Positions 48,817 to 62,400 of a stretch of 64,000 bases of DNA are shown here, piece after piece. The stretch comes from Coffea arabica. Lineage: Eukaryota > Streptophyta > Magnoliopsida > Gentianales > Rubiaceae. Position numbers and translations under genes: made by a program. A model generated the notes under the pieces. It made no database searches. It worked only from the letters and a program-made list of their open reading frames with translations, and had not been told where the DNA came from. The first letter of the stretch is position 1, and every line of letters starts with the position of its first letter. Location of the stretch: NCBI RefSeq assembly GCF_036785885.1, contig NC_092314.1, forward strand, positions 13,661,638-13,725,637, written 5' to 3'.

Positions 48817-51800
48817 TTATTGCTGTTTCTTCAGGTTCGAAAACTTTCCTGCGACGTTAGACCTTAGTTTACATCCAGACAGAAGAATTTGATGGACAAA
48901 ACCATCTATTTCTTCTTCCTTCTTCTCATAGACAAAGAAAGCAACAAAGGCAATGGGAAGCCCTGCCATAGCAAGAAGAAGATAATCAGACCAACCAGAT
49001 GTGGTAAACTCCAGCAGGGTTACTCAGGCATCTAGAAGAGAACATGCCTTGTGTGCATGCAGGTATAAAGCAAGAGAGCCCAAACCTATTATAAACAAAC
49101 TTCGTAGTGAAAGGGCTCCAAGGATGCTCAAAATCAAAAGAGACAAAACCACCTGTTTTATTAAATGACCAAGGAAGCAGCCAAGATTAATTCATGAAAA
49201 CTCCATCAGGATTATAATAATAATGAGAAATCTAAAATGATGATGATAATAATAATTATAAAAATGCAAGATGACAATTTTAGAATATCATTTACCTTTC
49301 TGCAATTTTTACCGAGATCAGAATCAGAAAAAATTTTATTTATGGAATTGCCATAACACATGAGAAAGGAAGGCAGTTCCTTTAATATATTTCTAATCTT
49401 AAGAAAAAGATACTCTTTTAACTAGTAGAACAAGTTGAATTGGTGTAAATTGAACAGTAAGGAATGGAGATAGTTTCGAGTAGTGATGGTGTTTTGGAAA
49501 AACCCAAGAATGCCACAGAACTTTTACAGCTTATTTTTCTAGTTACTGATTGACCTATTGAAGAATGATAGCACAAATCAACTGCCCCCCTTCCCTCCCA
49601 GGCACTAACTGCTGACCTTTACTTTGTATTAAACTCGATCAAAAAGGAGGCTCTGTGCAGAAGATCAGGTGTACATATACCTCCAAAACAATCCAATTGA
49701 ACCAAACACCATAAGATTCAGCTAGCATAGACTCCAGATCACAGGATGATATATCTTACTTTAGAACAAAACTGTACAATTTATGCAGGAGCAATACCTT
49801 TGAAAATAGTATCCAGTCATTTCCTCTGCATAGAGATTTTAAATCGATCACAGCAGAGTTCCACCCTGAGGCTATTGATTGAGCAACTTGATGCGAGGAC
49901 TCTTGTGAAATGTGGAACTTTGATTCAGGAATTTTCTCAACTTGATAACCCAATCTGCACCATTATGCATTGCATATAAGCTTTTATGAAAGCTTTGACA
50001 ATTTTAACATGTTCAATTTGTTTCAAATTAGTATGCAGAAATGTTAGCTACTTGCACACATGTTCTAATATTGAACAAAGATAGTCATCTGGATCAAAGT
50101 ATAGAAATACTGAACAAGGAGGAATGCATATTACGGATGTCGCCTTAGTTTCCTTGTAGTATAACAGCCTGTAACACATATCAGTAGATAGAATGCCCAG
50201 GTGCATGTGTGCCCCAAGAGACATGGTTATCATATAAAATTTGCATGTGTACAAGTACTTACATGCATACACACGCACACACACATATGTCAGAGAGAGA
50301 GAGAGAGAGAGCATACAGTTTCCCGGGTAACCTTCCATTGACGAAGAGGAAAACCACTGCCACCAAGAGAAGTCTGGAAACTGCAGTTATAATGGTGTGT
50401 CCAGATGCTATGAAATTGAAGTAAATAGCAGCCAGAACCAACAACATGAGGAGCGTTTGCCTTTTATCCCTCCATAGAAGTGTGTCTGCAACTGCAATAT
50501 GTAGTTCCATGGTATTAAATCCAAATATGATCTTTATGAATTTTCTCACTATCCTTTACTATAAGTGCGTGGAGTAATTGGACCATCATACATGTTTTTG
50601 TATTTCAAAGTCTGACATACCCATGCTTGACAGAGTAGCATCGTACAAACCATCAATTCTTCAAGTTTATATAATTTACTCCAGCTACATATAAATCATA
50701 ATAACTTGAAAAGAATACAACATTTTACTATATTGGATGAAGCATCAAGATCACCAATCACATTGTCAAATTCTCTAGGTATATCCAGAGAATTAAAAAT
50801 TTGCTTACATAGATTTAGACTGCTCTCAGTAACAGTATCTTGGTTTAAGATAAAAGTTACCACAACATAATAAAAAATGCAAGTGGGGTGAAACAAAGAC
50901 ATGATCAATTATTAATGCAATAGCGTCACATTCTCCCTGTATGTACAGTTCTCCTGGAACTTCAACGGTAACATTACAAGCACTTTCTGCAAGAAACCTT
51001 AATTACAACACTAACTGGATACACAAGTGAATAGGCCCATCAGATAAAAGCAGTGGTTTCTAATTTAAGCTTCTCATGTGCAAGTTACCAATATTTATTT
51101 GGACCCAACATGTGGTTTCTTTGTCCAATGGTTTAACTGGTTTGCATTAGCTGTGAAAATCATGAAGGGTTCAGAGATCGTTCTACATGCTTAAAATGTT
51201 TAACAATATAATACCGTTTCAGAGGTCCAATAACCAGGGGATCCTACTAAACCACATTTATCATTTGTAATTCAACATTCCTACTTCACCACTTTCCGGA
51301 AAATCAAGAATTTTCAGTAATAATCCAAAAACAACAAAAGCTATGTGCCTCTGCATTTTTCTAACGTGTGTTATCATGACAAGTACATGGGAAATTAGTT
51401 ACCAAAAAAAAACAGAAAAAACCTGCAGAAAAAGAAAGGGAATTACCCCTTCCGCTACCAAGAATTTTTGATGCTTTTGATGGACCATCCCTTTTAGGTC
51501 GAACTTCAGCTCTCAAGTGTGGGTATGATTCAATTGTTCGCTTAAGACCCTCCTGCAGAAAATCAAATTTAAATTGTCAAAAGAAAAATACAAAAACCAG
51601 GAGATGTATTCTAAAGATTTACTTAACATGTTGAAATTACATTTGCTGCATCAAACGGAAACAAATCAAAATCTCCTTCCAATCAGAGCCCCTCATTATA
51701 GGGTGTATGGCAAGAATATATAAACCATAAAACATCCCTCTCAGGAAACACCCAAAACAATAATTAAATAAAAAGGCAAAGCATAAATATAGTGCATTAT

Positions 51801-54800
51801 ACAAAACCAAGTATTTCATGAAGGGACTCTGCTACAAGTACAGATTGGATATGGTCAAAAGGCTCCAAAGTTTACTAGGGTAGAAGAAATGTTTGCATAT
51901 TTGACTATGTAGAAAATTCACTGGTTTAATGGAAATCATGGTAACCTGGAGAGAGACAACTGGTGTGTAGCCAAGCAAATCATTTGCTTTTGAACAATTA
52001 AATGTCCTGCTGCAAGACAGAAGCCTGATTCTTGAAGGAGTGAACTGTGGAACCTTCATCCCATAGGGGGCCAGCATCTTATATACCCACTCCACCATAT
52101 GTGCTATAGGCATCATCAGAAAGACGGGAAGTTTAATTCTTGGCCTGCATACTATATGAAATCAGAATAAAGATAGTATACTTTAAAATCTTATTAGCCA
52201 TGGCAGCTTGGTGACAGTTAAACAAATAAGCAACCACCCTCCATCTTTTACCTCCTCTCTCATTGTCAACACATGTGACCAAAATCTGACGACTCTATCT
52301 CTCTTCCAGAAAAAGGACGATATTCAGTTAAAGCCCGATTGCTACAGAAACAAAACTGAAAATTTATATGGCTAGTACTTGTCTCTCACTTACGTACAAC
52401 TTAACAATACAGGGTCACTAAAGCTCATTCTTCATCCGTTAATTGAAAGGACAAAATGTAGAAAGTACCTTTCATAGCCAAGACCTTCAAGAACAAGCGA
52501 CATAAATTCCCAGAACTTGATGGGCTCCATGTTTGTAATGAAATATGCCTGCAAGAACATTTTGTGGCTACAACTCCATCAAGGTTTGCATTGTAGAACA
52601 AAAAAGATAGTAGTAGCCGTACATCTGAATAGCTTAGTAAGTAAACATGATTTTGAAGCATATCCTTCCAATTCCAAAAACATTAGCTAACCAAGCCAGC
52701 AAAGGAATTAAAAGCATTTGGAGGGCAAACCTCTACAACATTAAAGTTAATTTCCCATATTAGAGCAGAAGGATGAAAGCTAGGTTAAATTCTTTGTATA
52801 GCATATCTACAACCACCGTGCTTATAAGGTGCTGCAAAGCTAGAGGGCTGGAGATTCAGCGTGTTAACTTTCAGGATCACTAAATTACAATAAGAGATTT
52901 CCTACCAGTCAATTCTCAATTCATTTTATTGAATTTATACAATGTTTTAAGCATAATCAAAAGTTATAGATGCAAGAACTACAAATATCACGAGAAGAAC
53001 AAAAGGACACAAAAAGTGAACACATCAAGAAAGGCAAAACGATACAATCTTGCTTTGTAGAAAAAGATTAAAGGTGAAATTCCTGAACCATTATACCTTT
53101 CAAATTCTTATAAATAGCATAGAAGAAGCAGATTTCATTCAATGAACAACAAGTCTGAATTTTGATACTACTTTTGAGTCATAACTACAATGAATGTTCA
53201 AGGAACAATACATTGCAAAGTCCATCAGGATATAACTGAAATTTGTTGCTTTTACGTAAAAATCATATTCAGGGCATGACTTGTATCAAGTTCAAGGAGT
53301 GGCATTTTGCTTCATTCAATGTGCCAAAAGTGAGCTTTGTCAATTCCATTTAGCTAGGTGGGATAATTTGACTGAAAATTTAAAGCTAACGTGTCACTAC
53401 ATAAATGCCTGAAAAATCCAAATATGCAACCTCTGAACCTCATAATTGTTAGCTTGAGATTCTCCAGTGCATCACAGAATGAACCTGGGTGTACATGCAT
53501 ATCATATGGTATGCGTAAACATGTACAGCAATTGTCTATAATTAAACAGGGCATCACCATCACCCAGTTTGAATAACAATTGCAAAGCTCTTCAGCATGC
53601 AAATATGGTCAAAGCTAGACATAAGGAACTAAAGCCAGCTTTGTGGCAAAACGACAACTTGAAGCAGCATTTGTTTGAGAAAAAAAGAAGAAGAAGAAGA
53701 AGAAGAAGCAAATAAGTGGTTGAATTCCAGAATAGTGATTGAAACAACAAAGTAGCCCTGAACATCTATATCATTACCTGCCCTGCAGCTTTCTCTGAAA
53801 CTGCCCCTCCTGAAGCCAGTGCTCGTTCAGCACATATGTGAGCATGTGCAACATTTTCGACGTATGTGAAATCATACAGATTGTTGCCATCACCAATTAT
53901 GAACTAACATTACATATTAGAAGGTCAACAAAATACAAAGTTAATGACCATACAACCTTAGCAAGAATAGAGAACAAAGCCACAAGACTCCAAATCAGTT
54001 ATAAAAAGTGTCAATGCACAATGACCCAAACCATGAAAGAAGTATCATAAGCTAGTATCATCAGAAAATCAGGATTGTTTGGTTTTAAAAGAAAAGCTTA
54101 GTTGATGTAATTATAAAAAGAACCATAAACTTAGTAGTGAAGCTAAGTACATGTAGAAGTTAAAATTCACAGAAGTCATACTAACCTTAGATTTCCCAGC
54201 CCTTGCAGCAGCAACTAAAGAAGGCACAAGTAACCTATCACCTGGACCAAAAATGCTGCTAGGTCTAATGCAACATGTTAGAAGGCCATTAGTGCCATTT
54301 GACTTGATAACTAGTGCTTCTCCTTCAGCTTTAGTGGCAGAATATGAATCATTGTGCTGAAAATGTAGAAAGTAAAGTACACTCAGCTAACAAGATACTT
54401 CAGCAAAAGCTTGTTCAAAGATTAATACGGAAAAAAAAAAAAGAAAAAATGAATGAGGGAAGATAACAAAAAATAGCTTGGCCAAAATTAAAACAAATCA
54501 AAAAGAAGTTTCAGGGTTCATATCCTTAAACAAGTAAAACATAATTTGAAATACATGCAGCCTTGGATATCCATCAAATTCCTAATTTTAAGTTTTGTGA
54601 CTGCATCTGAACACTGAATTGCGCAAGACTGCTGCTAAATATGCTAGATAACCTATGAAAAACACGAACCGTCCAATATGGCAAAGTATATGATTGTTTA
54701 ATTCAAAGTTCATAGATGAATGGCTTCTAAGGCATTTTGATACAGTTAAAACACACTGTTGTGACAACAGTTGGTAAATTTATTGACGCAAAGTTGCCAC

Positions 54801-57800
54801 ATATAATGAAAAATCCTGAATTGTTTCCTTTTGTCAACAATGAAAATGGAAATGGATGATAGATAAAGAGTAGATGTCGAGAATTGATGCATGAACAAGC
54901 ATAAAGTGTTGTCACATCAGGGAAAAGATTATAACATTAGAGTTTCTAACGTTTAGCTTCACGACACCAACAGTGAATGGACAATTCATTAGTACACCAT
55001 CAATGTGACAAATTGCACGTCTACACAGTTAAGATTTAGGGAATCCCATTGTGTTTAAAGCATATTAAGGAAATTAATCATTATCCTACAGATGTCACGA
55101 CAAGGGTTTCTAATATTCTTCACAACAATTTTTTAGCAGACACAGGATTTTCCAGATTATGGTCATGAAAAATCCCAAATTAAATCGTGTTTTCCAAAGT
55201 CAAAAAGAAAAAGCAAGGAAGAACCATAGCTACATAGAGACAGTAAGTAAATTACTACATCAACCACATAAAGATGCCAGCAAAGGACAAGGAAAAGTAA
55301 ATAAAATACAATTCTCCTCTTTTTTAGGTTTATAACTGCAACTATGAAATGGAAATTAGTAAAACACCAAGAGAATAGTGCTAAGTATCATCTAGCATTC
55401 TTGATAGCAGGATTATGAACAATCCCAGATTCATTTGAGATGAAAAGCAAACAGAGATCTGCTAATCAACCACAATGGTATCAGGTAAAAAAGCTGGAAG
55501 ACCCAATTGTGACTGAGAAAGCTTCTAGTGATACAAATCCAGTATAGTCCCAGCAAAAGACCAATTCCAAGTAGGTTTATAGATGCTACATACCTTGGCA
55601 GGATAAGGCAATGTTTCATCACCATTAAAAATCCCATGAACTCCATCAAAGACCACACTCGGTGAGCTTGTGCATATAAGCCTCTTTACTTTCAGCTCAA
55701 CACAAGCATCAACAACATTCTTGGTACCTGCAAGTAATTGACTTGTCATGTTAACGAAGCAAAATTTGGTAGCCCAGTAGAAAATATTTCAACTGTTTAC
55801 AACAAGTAAAGGTGCAAAGAAAAGTAGACATGAAGAAGTTCTTTATTCTGGTCAACTTTCTTATCAAAGAAACTTACCTTGCACGTTGACAGAATAATGA
55901 AGCTGGTAGTTGTTGATAGAAGAATCTGGAGCAGCCATGTGAAAAACAACCTCAGCTCCCTGGAAAGCTACAACATGAGAACGATACATCAGAATACTTC
56001 TAGAATGTGCCACATAAACTTGCTTAAAGGACAAGACCATAATGTGAAGTATAGTTCGCATGGACAGAAAGATATTACACTTTTTTGTCATGACATATTA
56101 AGGACCACTTATGATGATGTTTAAAGTAGTATTTAAAGTGGTTTTACTCGTGGCTTTACTGGAAAAGTTCAATGAAAACTTTGCTTTTGAGAATGTCTTG
56201 AAAAGTAATTCTGATATTCTTTTCATTTGTGTGACCTGGTATAACTCAAATACAGAAAAATATTTGATGGTTTTACATTTTTAAAATTAATTAGCAAGGC
56301 ATAACATACTTAGACAATGCACCCTTAATAGTAATCAGTGAAAAACAAAAATTCTCAAGGGATAAACAAGGAGTAAAATTCACTGGAAAATGAAAAATAG
56401 GTTATCAAGTACCATATAGAAACAACTCGTGCGCTTAAAGTTCAAGTTAAAAGATAATCACTCAAGGGCCTATTCTTCTAAACACCTGATCAGTTTTTTG
56501 GATTATAAAAAGCTACTTTCTTGTGTTCTTGATTGCTTTCAAGACCAACTTTTAGATTTTTTGGAAGCAATAAAAGCTGAAAGTCAGAAGCAAAATAACG
56601 GTTTGGCTGCTGATTCTGCTTTTGAAAATCAGAGGCAATTAAGGACAAAGGCCATAATCTTAATCATAACCTTAAAAAAAAGGGCATAATCATAATGTTA
56701 ATTTTATATATTAAGAAAAAAGGCTGCAAATTTTTTTCCTTCAAATGTTTTTGTTGAAATGGGCACCAAAGTGATGGGTTATGCAGATAGGTAATTGTCA
56801 TCAGGATACACTGAAGTAATAGATTTGTCTGGATATTTATTTCATTGAATTTCTGTTAACACAAATGTGACCGCAAGATTCTCTCAATTAGAGGATGCAC
56901 AAACTTCATGAAGTAATTTGATAAGCTTCGCGAATTACAAACCACATTGAAAGCTGTTAGCTCAAGAAATTTCTTTAATCGTTTGACAAAATTTAGGAAT
57001 ACTCAGCTCAATTAGCCGTATACCACACCTACAGGGATACTTCAGAGTAAAATTCACAAAAGAAACTAGTAACCTGATTTGCCAAAAAAGGGGTGTCTTG
57101 TACTGCAATATCTATGCTTTTTGCACCCAACCAAAAAGGAAAAAGGCAAACTCATCCCAGAACCTTTAATGAAAAACTTGCATTTATGTGCATTTTGTGT
57201 GCGCACAAGGTGAATGCCGCATGTAGTGCTGATCCGTGCTATTATCAACTTACTGATACATAATCAAATTTACCAACTTTTTTCCTTTATGTTTCCATTA
57301 AGTCCTACGAAATCACACACATTAGTTATCACGCATTGCTTCAAATCCCAAGACACATTTCAGGTGAACATTTACACATAAAAAACTAACAAAAAACAAT
57401 AACAATGATGATGAAAAGAATACGCCAAATACTACATTTATTTACTCAGATACCAAGTCACCAACTTTTTAAGACATCTTCTCTCTCTCTTTCTTGATTG
57501 CAAGTTCCAACTTACTGCTGCAATCAGGAAAAACTAACTGAAAACTTTCGACGTTCCTAGGCGTCACCAAACACTCACTTTAACTAAAAATTCGCCGAAA
57601 AAGTACAAAAATAAAAGAAAAGAAAATCACAAGAAATGTTGATTTCTTACCTTTGAGCACTTGAGACTTATCACGGAGATCCGCGGAGACATAGCTAGCA
57701 CGACCAGAACTCAACGCCTCGCCGAGAATGCCTTTCTCTTCTTGCGGTTCGAGCTTGATCGTAGGGCCTAAATCCGCAATCCGAACGCAAAACATATTGT

Positions 57801-57915
57801 ATCGGATCAACATTTCCACCAAATGCCTCGCCGCAAACCCTCTCCCTCCGGTCACCACACACCACCTCTCTCCTTGCCCTTGCCCTAGGTCTTGGCCTTC
57901 TGCTTCCGCCTCCAT
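48817..57915 (-). CDS. 3BETAHSD/D: 3beta-hydroxysteroid dehydrogenase/C4-decarboxylase with C-terminal reticulon domain
   Basis: Twelve exons: 57915-57651, 55967-55878, 55727-55594, 54356-54186, 53903-53778, 52548-52469, 52144-51946, 51552-51447, 50491-50317, 49954-49798, 49152-49086, 48962-48817; all GT-AG, 1716 nt, 571 residues. Residues 17-355 are an extended short-chain dehydrogenase: NAD-binding VVTGGRGFAAR (20-30), TSSPSVVFDG, and catalytic YSATK (Tyr168, Lys172). Residues 391-550 are a reticulon domain: VADTLLWRDKRQT, two hydrophobic hairpins (about 402-440 and 502-535), then YEKKEEEIDGF. The enzyme removes the C4 carboxyl and oxidises the 3-hydroxyl of sterol intermediates at the ER; the reticulon part should anchor it in tubular ER. 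Dehydrogenase-reticulon fusion is known in plants (Arabidopsis At2g26260/At2g43420 type, about 560 residues). A 5' UTR intron is likely at 57922-58041. Confidence 0.95.
50285..50311. repeat. (GA)n microsatellite next to exon 9 of the sterol gene
   Basis: A CA-rich run and about ten GA units end only a few bases after the donor of exon 9 (50317). On the sense strand the intron begins GTATGC followed by a TC-run. Confidence 0.75.
53683..53709. repeat. (AAG)n microsatellite in an intron of the sterol gene
   Basis: About eight AAG units, in the intron between exons 5 and 6 (53777-52549). Confidence 0.8.
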
Positions 57916-59443
57916 TTTCGCCTGATATTAATTTTTTTGCTTCCTTTCAATCACATTGCCATTGGATTCAGAAATTTACATGCATAATTATACAAAAAAA
58001 AAATGTGCAATGTAGAATGTCCGTGAGAGATGAGATAGTACCTGCTAGAGGATTCAGCAGCGAACTATGAATCTAGTGTGTCGTGTGTGTAATTATGGGG
58101 CAGAGAGAGAGAGAGAGAGATTTTGAAGCAGAGTGTGGTGTAGGCCGTAGGGAAGATGATGAATGCTTTAGTAGATTGTACCGTGAATTATTAGAGATTT
58201 TTTTTCGTAATATTTTTTGTGACGTGATGTATGTAAAAAAAAAATTAATTAAAAAAATAAAAAACATGTTACAAAATTGTAATGATTATACAAATAAATA
58301 GCAATCCAAACAAGCCCTTGTTTCAGTCTTGGACGTTTGTCTGGGGTGTGATTGGGGCCCCGCAAGTTGACCCGATTAAACGATCAGTTGACGGTGTGGA
58401 ATACGACGCGTGGACTTGATTAGATGGGTTGTTCAAACTTGAAAGCTGAAAGTAAAAATAGAAGGCTTTGTGCTGAAATTTTGGCTTTTAATTTTCGAGT
58501 CATTAAGTAATCGAGCTTTACTTTAGAAGTAATTAACCACAAAAAGAGTTTTAAATTTTATTTGAACGTAGATTAATAGATCAAATCTCCTTATATATAT
58601 TCAAAAAATGCAAACTATTCTAGAAAATATTATCAACGGATGTGTAGGTATTCGTTTGAATTGTGATAGTTAAATTTTCTCCAAGTTTTCCTGAATCTTT
58701 TCAAGTCATTCGAAGAAAAAGAACTTCTCGATCTTGGCTCGTACGATAAATAAGTCAAAAATTTATATTCAGGTTTGACTCATTAAAATAATTTCGAATT
58801 CAAACTCGACATTAATCTAGACTCATATGACATAAATTCAACCGTGTGCTTGAAATTCTTATATAATTTTACAATTTGAAAAGTTTAACCAATTTAATTA
58901 TTTTATTTAATGAGAAATTATTTTACCAAATATAAGAAGGGTTTTTTTTAAAAAAAAAACAAAACAAAGTCCTAATCAATCAAGACAAACTAAATCTACA
59001 TAATTATTACGAAAATTAGGAGTACTAGTTTCAATAAATATACAAATGAGTCTAAACGAATTATTCATAAGTGGAGCCAATCTCAATAGTTCAACGAGTA
59101 ACTTACACATGAACCTCGTACAAACCGACCTGAATGACTCATGAGCAGCTAGCTTGTTTTACATTTCTAGGCTTCTAGCCACTAGAAGAAGTGTCACCCA
59201 AACATCATACATCCTGGGGTGAAATATAAAAACATTGCATGTAAAAGGGCTTGATCAATAAATTTACATAGTTTGAAAGAAGTACATCAAATTCAACTCG
59301 AACTCTCATTTCAAATACTCCCAAAAAAGCAATAAATCAGAACATTTTCCCTCCATTCTCATCCCTTTCCTCCCTCCCAAATTTTCTGCAAAATCAATCT
59401 TGTCCTTCCCTCGGAAGAAGAAGAAGAATTTCAACTTCTTAAT
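57916..59443. promoter_or_regulatory. Divergent intergenic region between the sterol gene and PSF3
   Basis: Holds both promoters in about 1.5 kb. It contains a (GA)n run at 58099-58121 in the sterol gene leader region, a MITE end fragment (about 58200-58315, ending AATAGCAATCCAAACAAG), and AAACTCGAC/GACTCAT-type words at about 58740-59150. The PSF3 leader is pyrimidine-rich (CTTTCCTCCCTCCC, about 59366-59380). No further gene is seen. Confidence 0.5.
57922..58041 (-). other. Predicted 5' UTR intron of the sterol dehydrogenase gene
   Basis: On the minus strand a donor TAGCAG|GTACTATC at 58041 pairs with an acceptor ATATCAG|GCGAAAATGG at 57922, six bases before the start codon. Canonical GT-AG ends and the T-rich stretch before the acceptor support it; no transcript evidence is available. 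Confidence 0.5.
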
Positions 59444-62400
59444 ATGGCGAATTATTATGATGTTGATGATGTTTTAGCTGAAGAGGAGGTAAACAGAAGA
59501 ATTTCAATTTCTTACAGCTTTGTAAATTTATCACTATAATTTTTTGGTTTTTTTTAACAATTGTTGATGATTTCTTTCTTCTCAATGGGAAAAAAAAAAG
59601 ATTTTACCAGTTGTATTCCAGCAGGCAGCAGACTGTTTCGGGCTACTTGATTCTAGTGATGATACAAATGAGGTGATCTGTCAGTGATTTTTGGGCAGAG
59701 GGTTGACTCTATGTGTGCTTTTTCTGTGCATTTGTGTGGTGGTAGTGATTGTTTCTCGTAAGTTCAGGTTGAAGCCGGTGCGAAAGCAGAATTACCATTT
59801 TGGCTAGCTCGTGATTTACATGTGAGAGGAGTGGTAGCCGTCGACGTTCCGCCGTACTTCAGAAAAGTGTATAAGTCATCCCACTATTTGATAATATTTT
59901 CTTCTCACAAGTTTTGTCCCATACATGAGTTCTTATGATTTTCTTCAAAGGATACTGCTATAATATGTTTGTATTTTAATATAGTTTTCACTAAAATGCA
60001 ATCAAGATCTATCATTTAAGCGTTAGAATGTAATATATATATGTGTGTGTGTGTGTGTGTGCTGTAAATCTTCATGAAGACAATGCAACAAATCAAAATA
60101 ATTTCTATTGTACTTAGCTACAAACTTAGCTGGTGATTAGGACGTGATGTGGTAATAAGATGGGTGGTGGTTTTATTCATTCTTTGTGGAAACCTGGGCT
60201 TTTGCAATTTAGTCTCTCAAGCAGTTTGTTCATCAAAAATATCAAATTAATTTACATCAGAATGAGTGGTGTGCGTCACAAAATTGTATGACCTGCTTTT
60301 GGGATGACTTTGAAGTTCTCCAAACATGTAAATTCTTGAATGTCTGTAGTTGTATTCATGAAAGTTTTGATGACATTTATTTTTAGCCAATTTTTTTTTT
60401 TTTTTTGAGGCTTCCATCAGTTCTAGAACGCGCAAGGAAATTGAGGCTGATGCTGCACATGTGGATCTAAGAGGTCGATGCCAGTATTTCTATGAACTAG
60501 GACTCAAAATAGCACCACTGTAAGTTTTTATTAAGATTTTGGTCTATATCTGCTTCATCTATGCCTAGTGTTTGACTTTGTCTTAAATTTCATTTAAATG
60601 AGCTTTTCCCAGTCTTTAATCCCCATACAACCAACATACATGAAAAACTTCTAATAATTATATTATGGGAATATCCTGTCATGTCAGAGGATCTTATTCA
60701 ACTTGAATGAAAGAATGCAATCTCAAAATCATGCTATCTTTTTTTTGTTATGGTTAAGCATGCGACCAAAGTTTATTCCTTTAATATCTTAAGTTAAAGC
60801 ACACTAAGATTAGTTTGGTCCAGAATTTGTCACAGCACAATGTAATTCATATCATGCTATCAGCATCTACAATAATTTTTTATTTGCTAACTTTTAAAGA
60901 AATGAATTTTGATCCCTTGAATATTTTAGAAATAGAACTTAGCCTGAAAAGGTGTTGTCGAGAGATTATCAGCAGAAAGCATCACGAAGATGTTTAAAGG
61001 TTAAAATATTTCTGGTTGAGTAAGAGAAAAGAATGTCAAAGCTAAACGTATGTTGGAATTGAAGTCTGCAGAAACTATATGTTTTTTCAAAGGCTTGTTT
61101 GCAATGATTCTTTTGGTCTGAAAATCTGGAACCTAAACAGGATTGGAAACAGAGAACATGTTTGGTGCTTTGCCCTTTTCTTTATGCTTGCACTCTTTTT
61201 ACAACCCTAGGGGAGCAGTGAGGAGATCAGTCTAGTAAACCAATTTGCTGAAGTAAACTTCTTAGTCTTTGCTGCAACGTTCATTGGATTGTTCTTAAAA
61301 AAAAAGACATGGATTTCCTTTTCCTTAACGAATCCTTAGTAGATGGTGCTGAGAACAAAAAGGAAAAACAAAATGGACAAGACAGTCAAGATAACAAAAG
61401 AAATTTTAAGTTGGAGAACCATGATCGAACGGTTATACTTGTCTGTGTATTCCACCTTCTACTCTTCCCCTTTTCTTACCGCTTATATTCTCTATATCCT
61501 TGCTATTTGCTCGTACATGATTGGAAGGCTTTTCCAGAAAATATGGCTGTGTAGTGTCAAGCAATAGGTAAATCCTATCAGCAAGAAGTCTGTTGGTTTT
61601 TATTTCAGATACAATAACCATTTGTTCATTCTCTTTTGTAATTTTTTTGAGCCAACAGGAGTAAAAAAGAAAGAATTAGCATGCCGTTGTGACTAACCTT
61701 CCATCTTATATAGAAAGACAAGCATAATTAATGAACAAAATTTTTAAAACTTATTCTGCAACTAGAAAGAATATTTGCTGAGCTCAGAAGTTGAAAGAAC
61801 ATCCACGAACTTACAATACTTATTCAAAGTCTGTCAAGTAAAAAATCTTATCTTTATAACAAACAGTAATGTGTCTTAGCTGAGAAGTAAACAGTGTTGC
61901 GAGTCTGCATTCAACCAGAGCTAAGTATAATTGAATGTATAAAAGTGCAGTTATATACATGGTGCTAGCGGCAACTTTTGGGGTTTGTTTGTCTACTGGT
62001 TATCTCCGCAGGAAGTAAGTTTTCTATCCATAGAAAACAGCATCCAAGAAAATTATTAGTTTCCCCATCTGTTGGTTAATAGATGGGCTGAAATATTTTG
62101 CTTATCCTAGGAAGCATAACAATCACCAATGATCAGTTGCTCCCTTCTACCACTTCCTCTTCGCTTGTCCCCACCTCAAGCCACGATATAGCTATGGTAT
62201 CACAACCATTGATCCACAACCCCTAATCCACCTGATATTGGAATGAAAAGAGGAATGAACTTTTTCTTCTTTACTGACCACTAATCTCCCAAGTAGCCCC
62301 TTTAATTAAACTTTTAATCTAGTATGTAACTTCATGCATCTCCCATCTGCCTTGTTTTTATTGTAGGACTATATACATATGGCTGTGTATGTTGAGTGGG

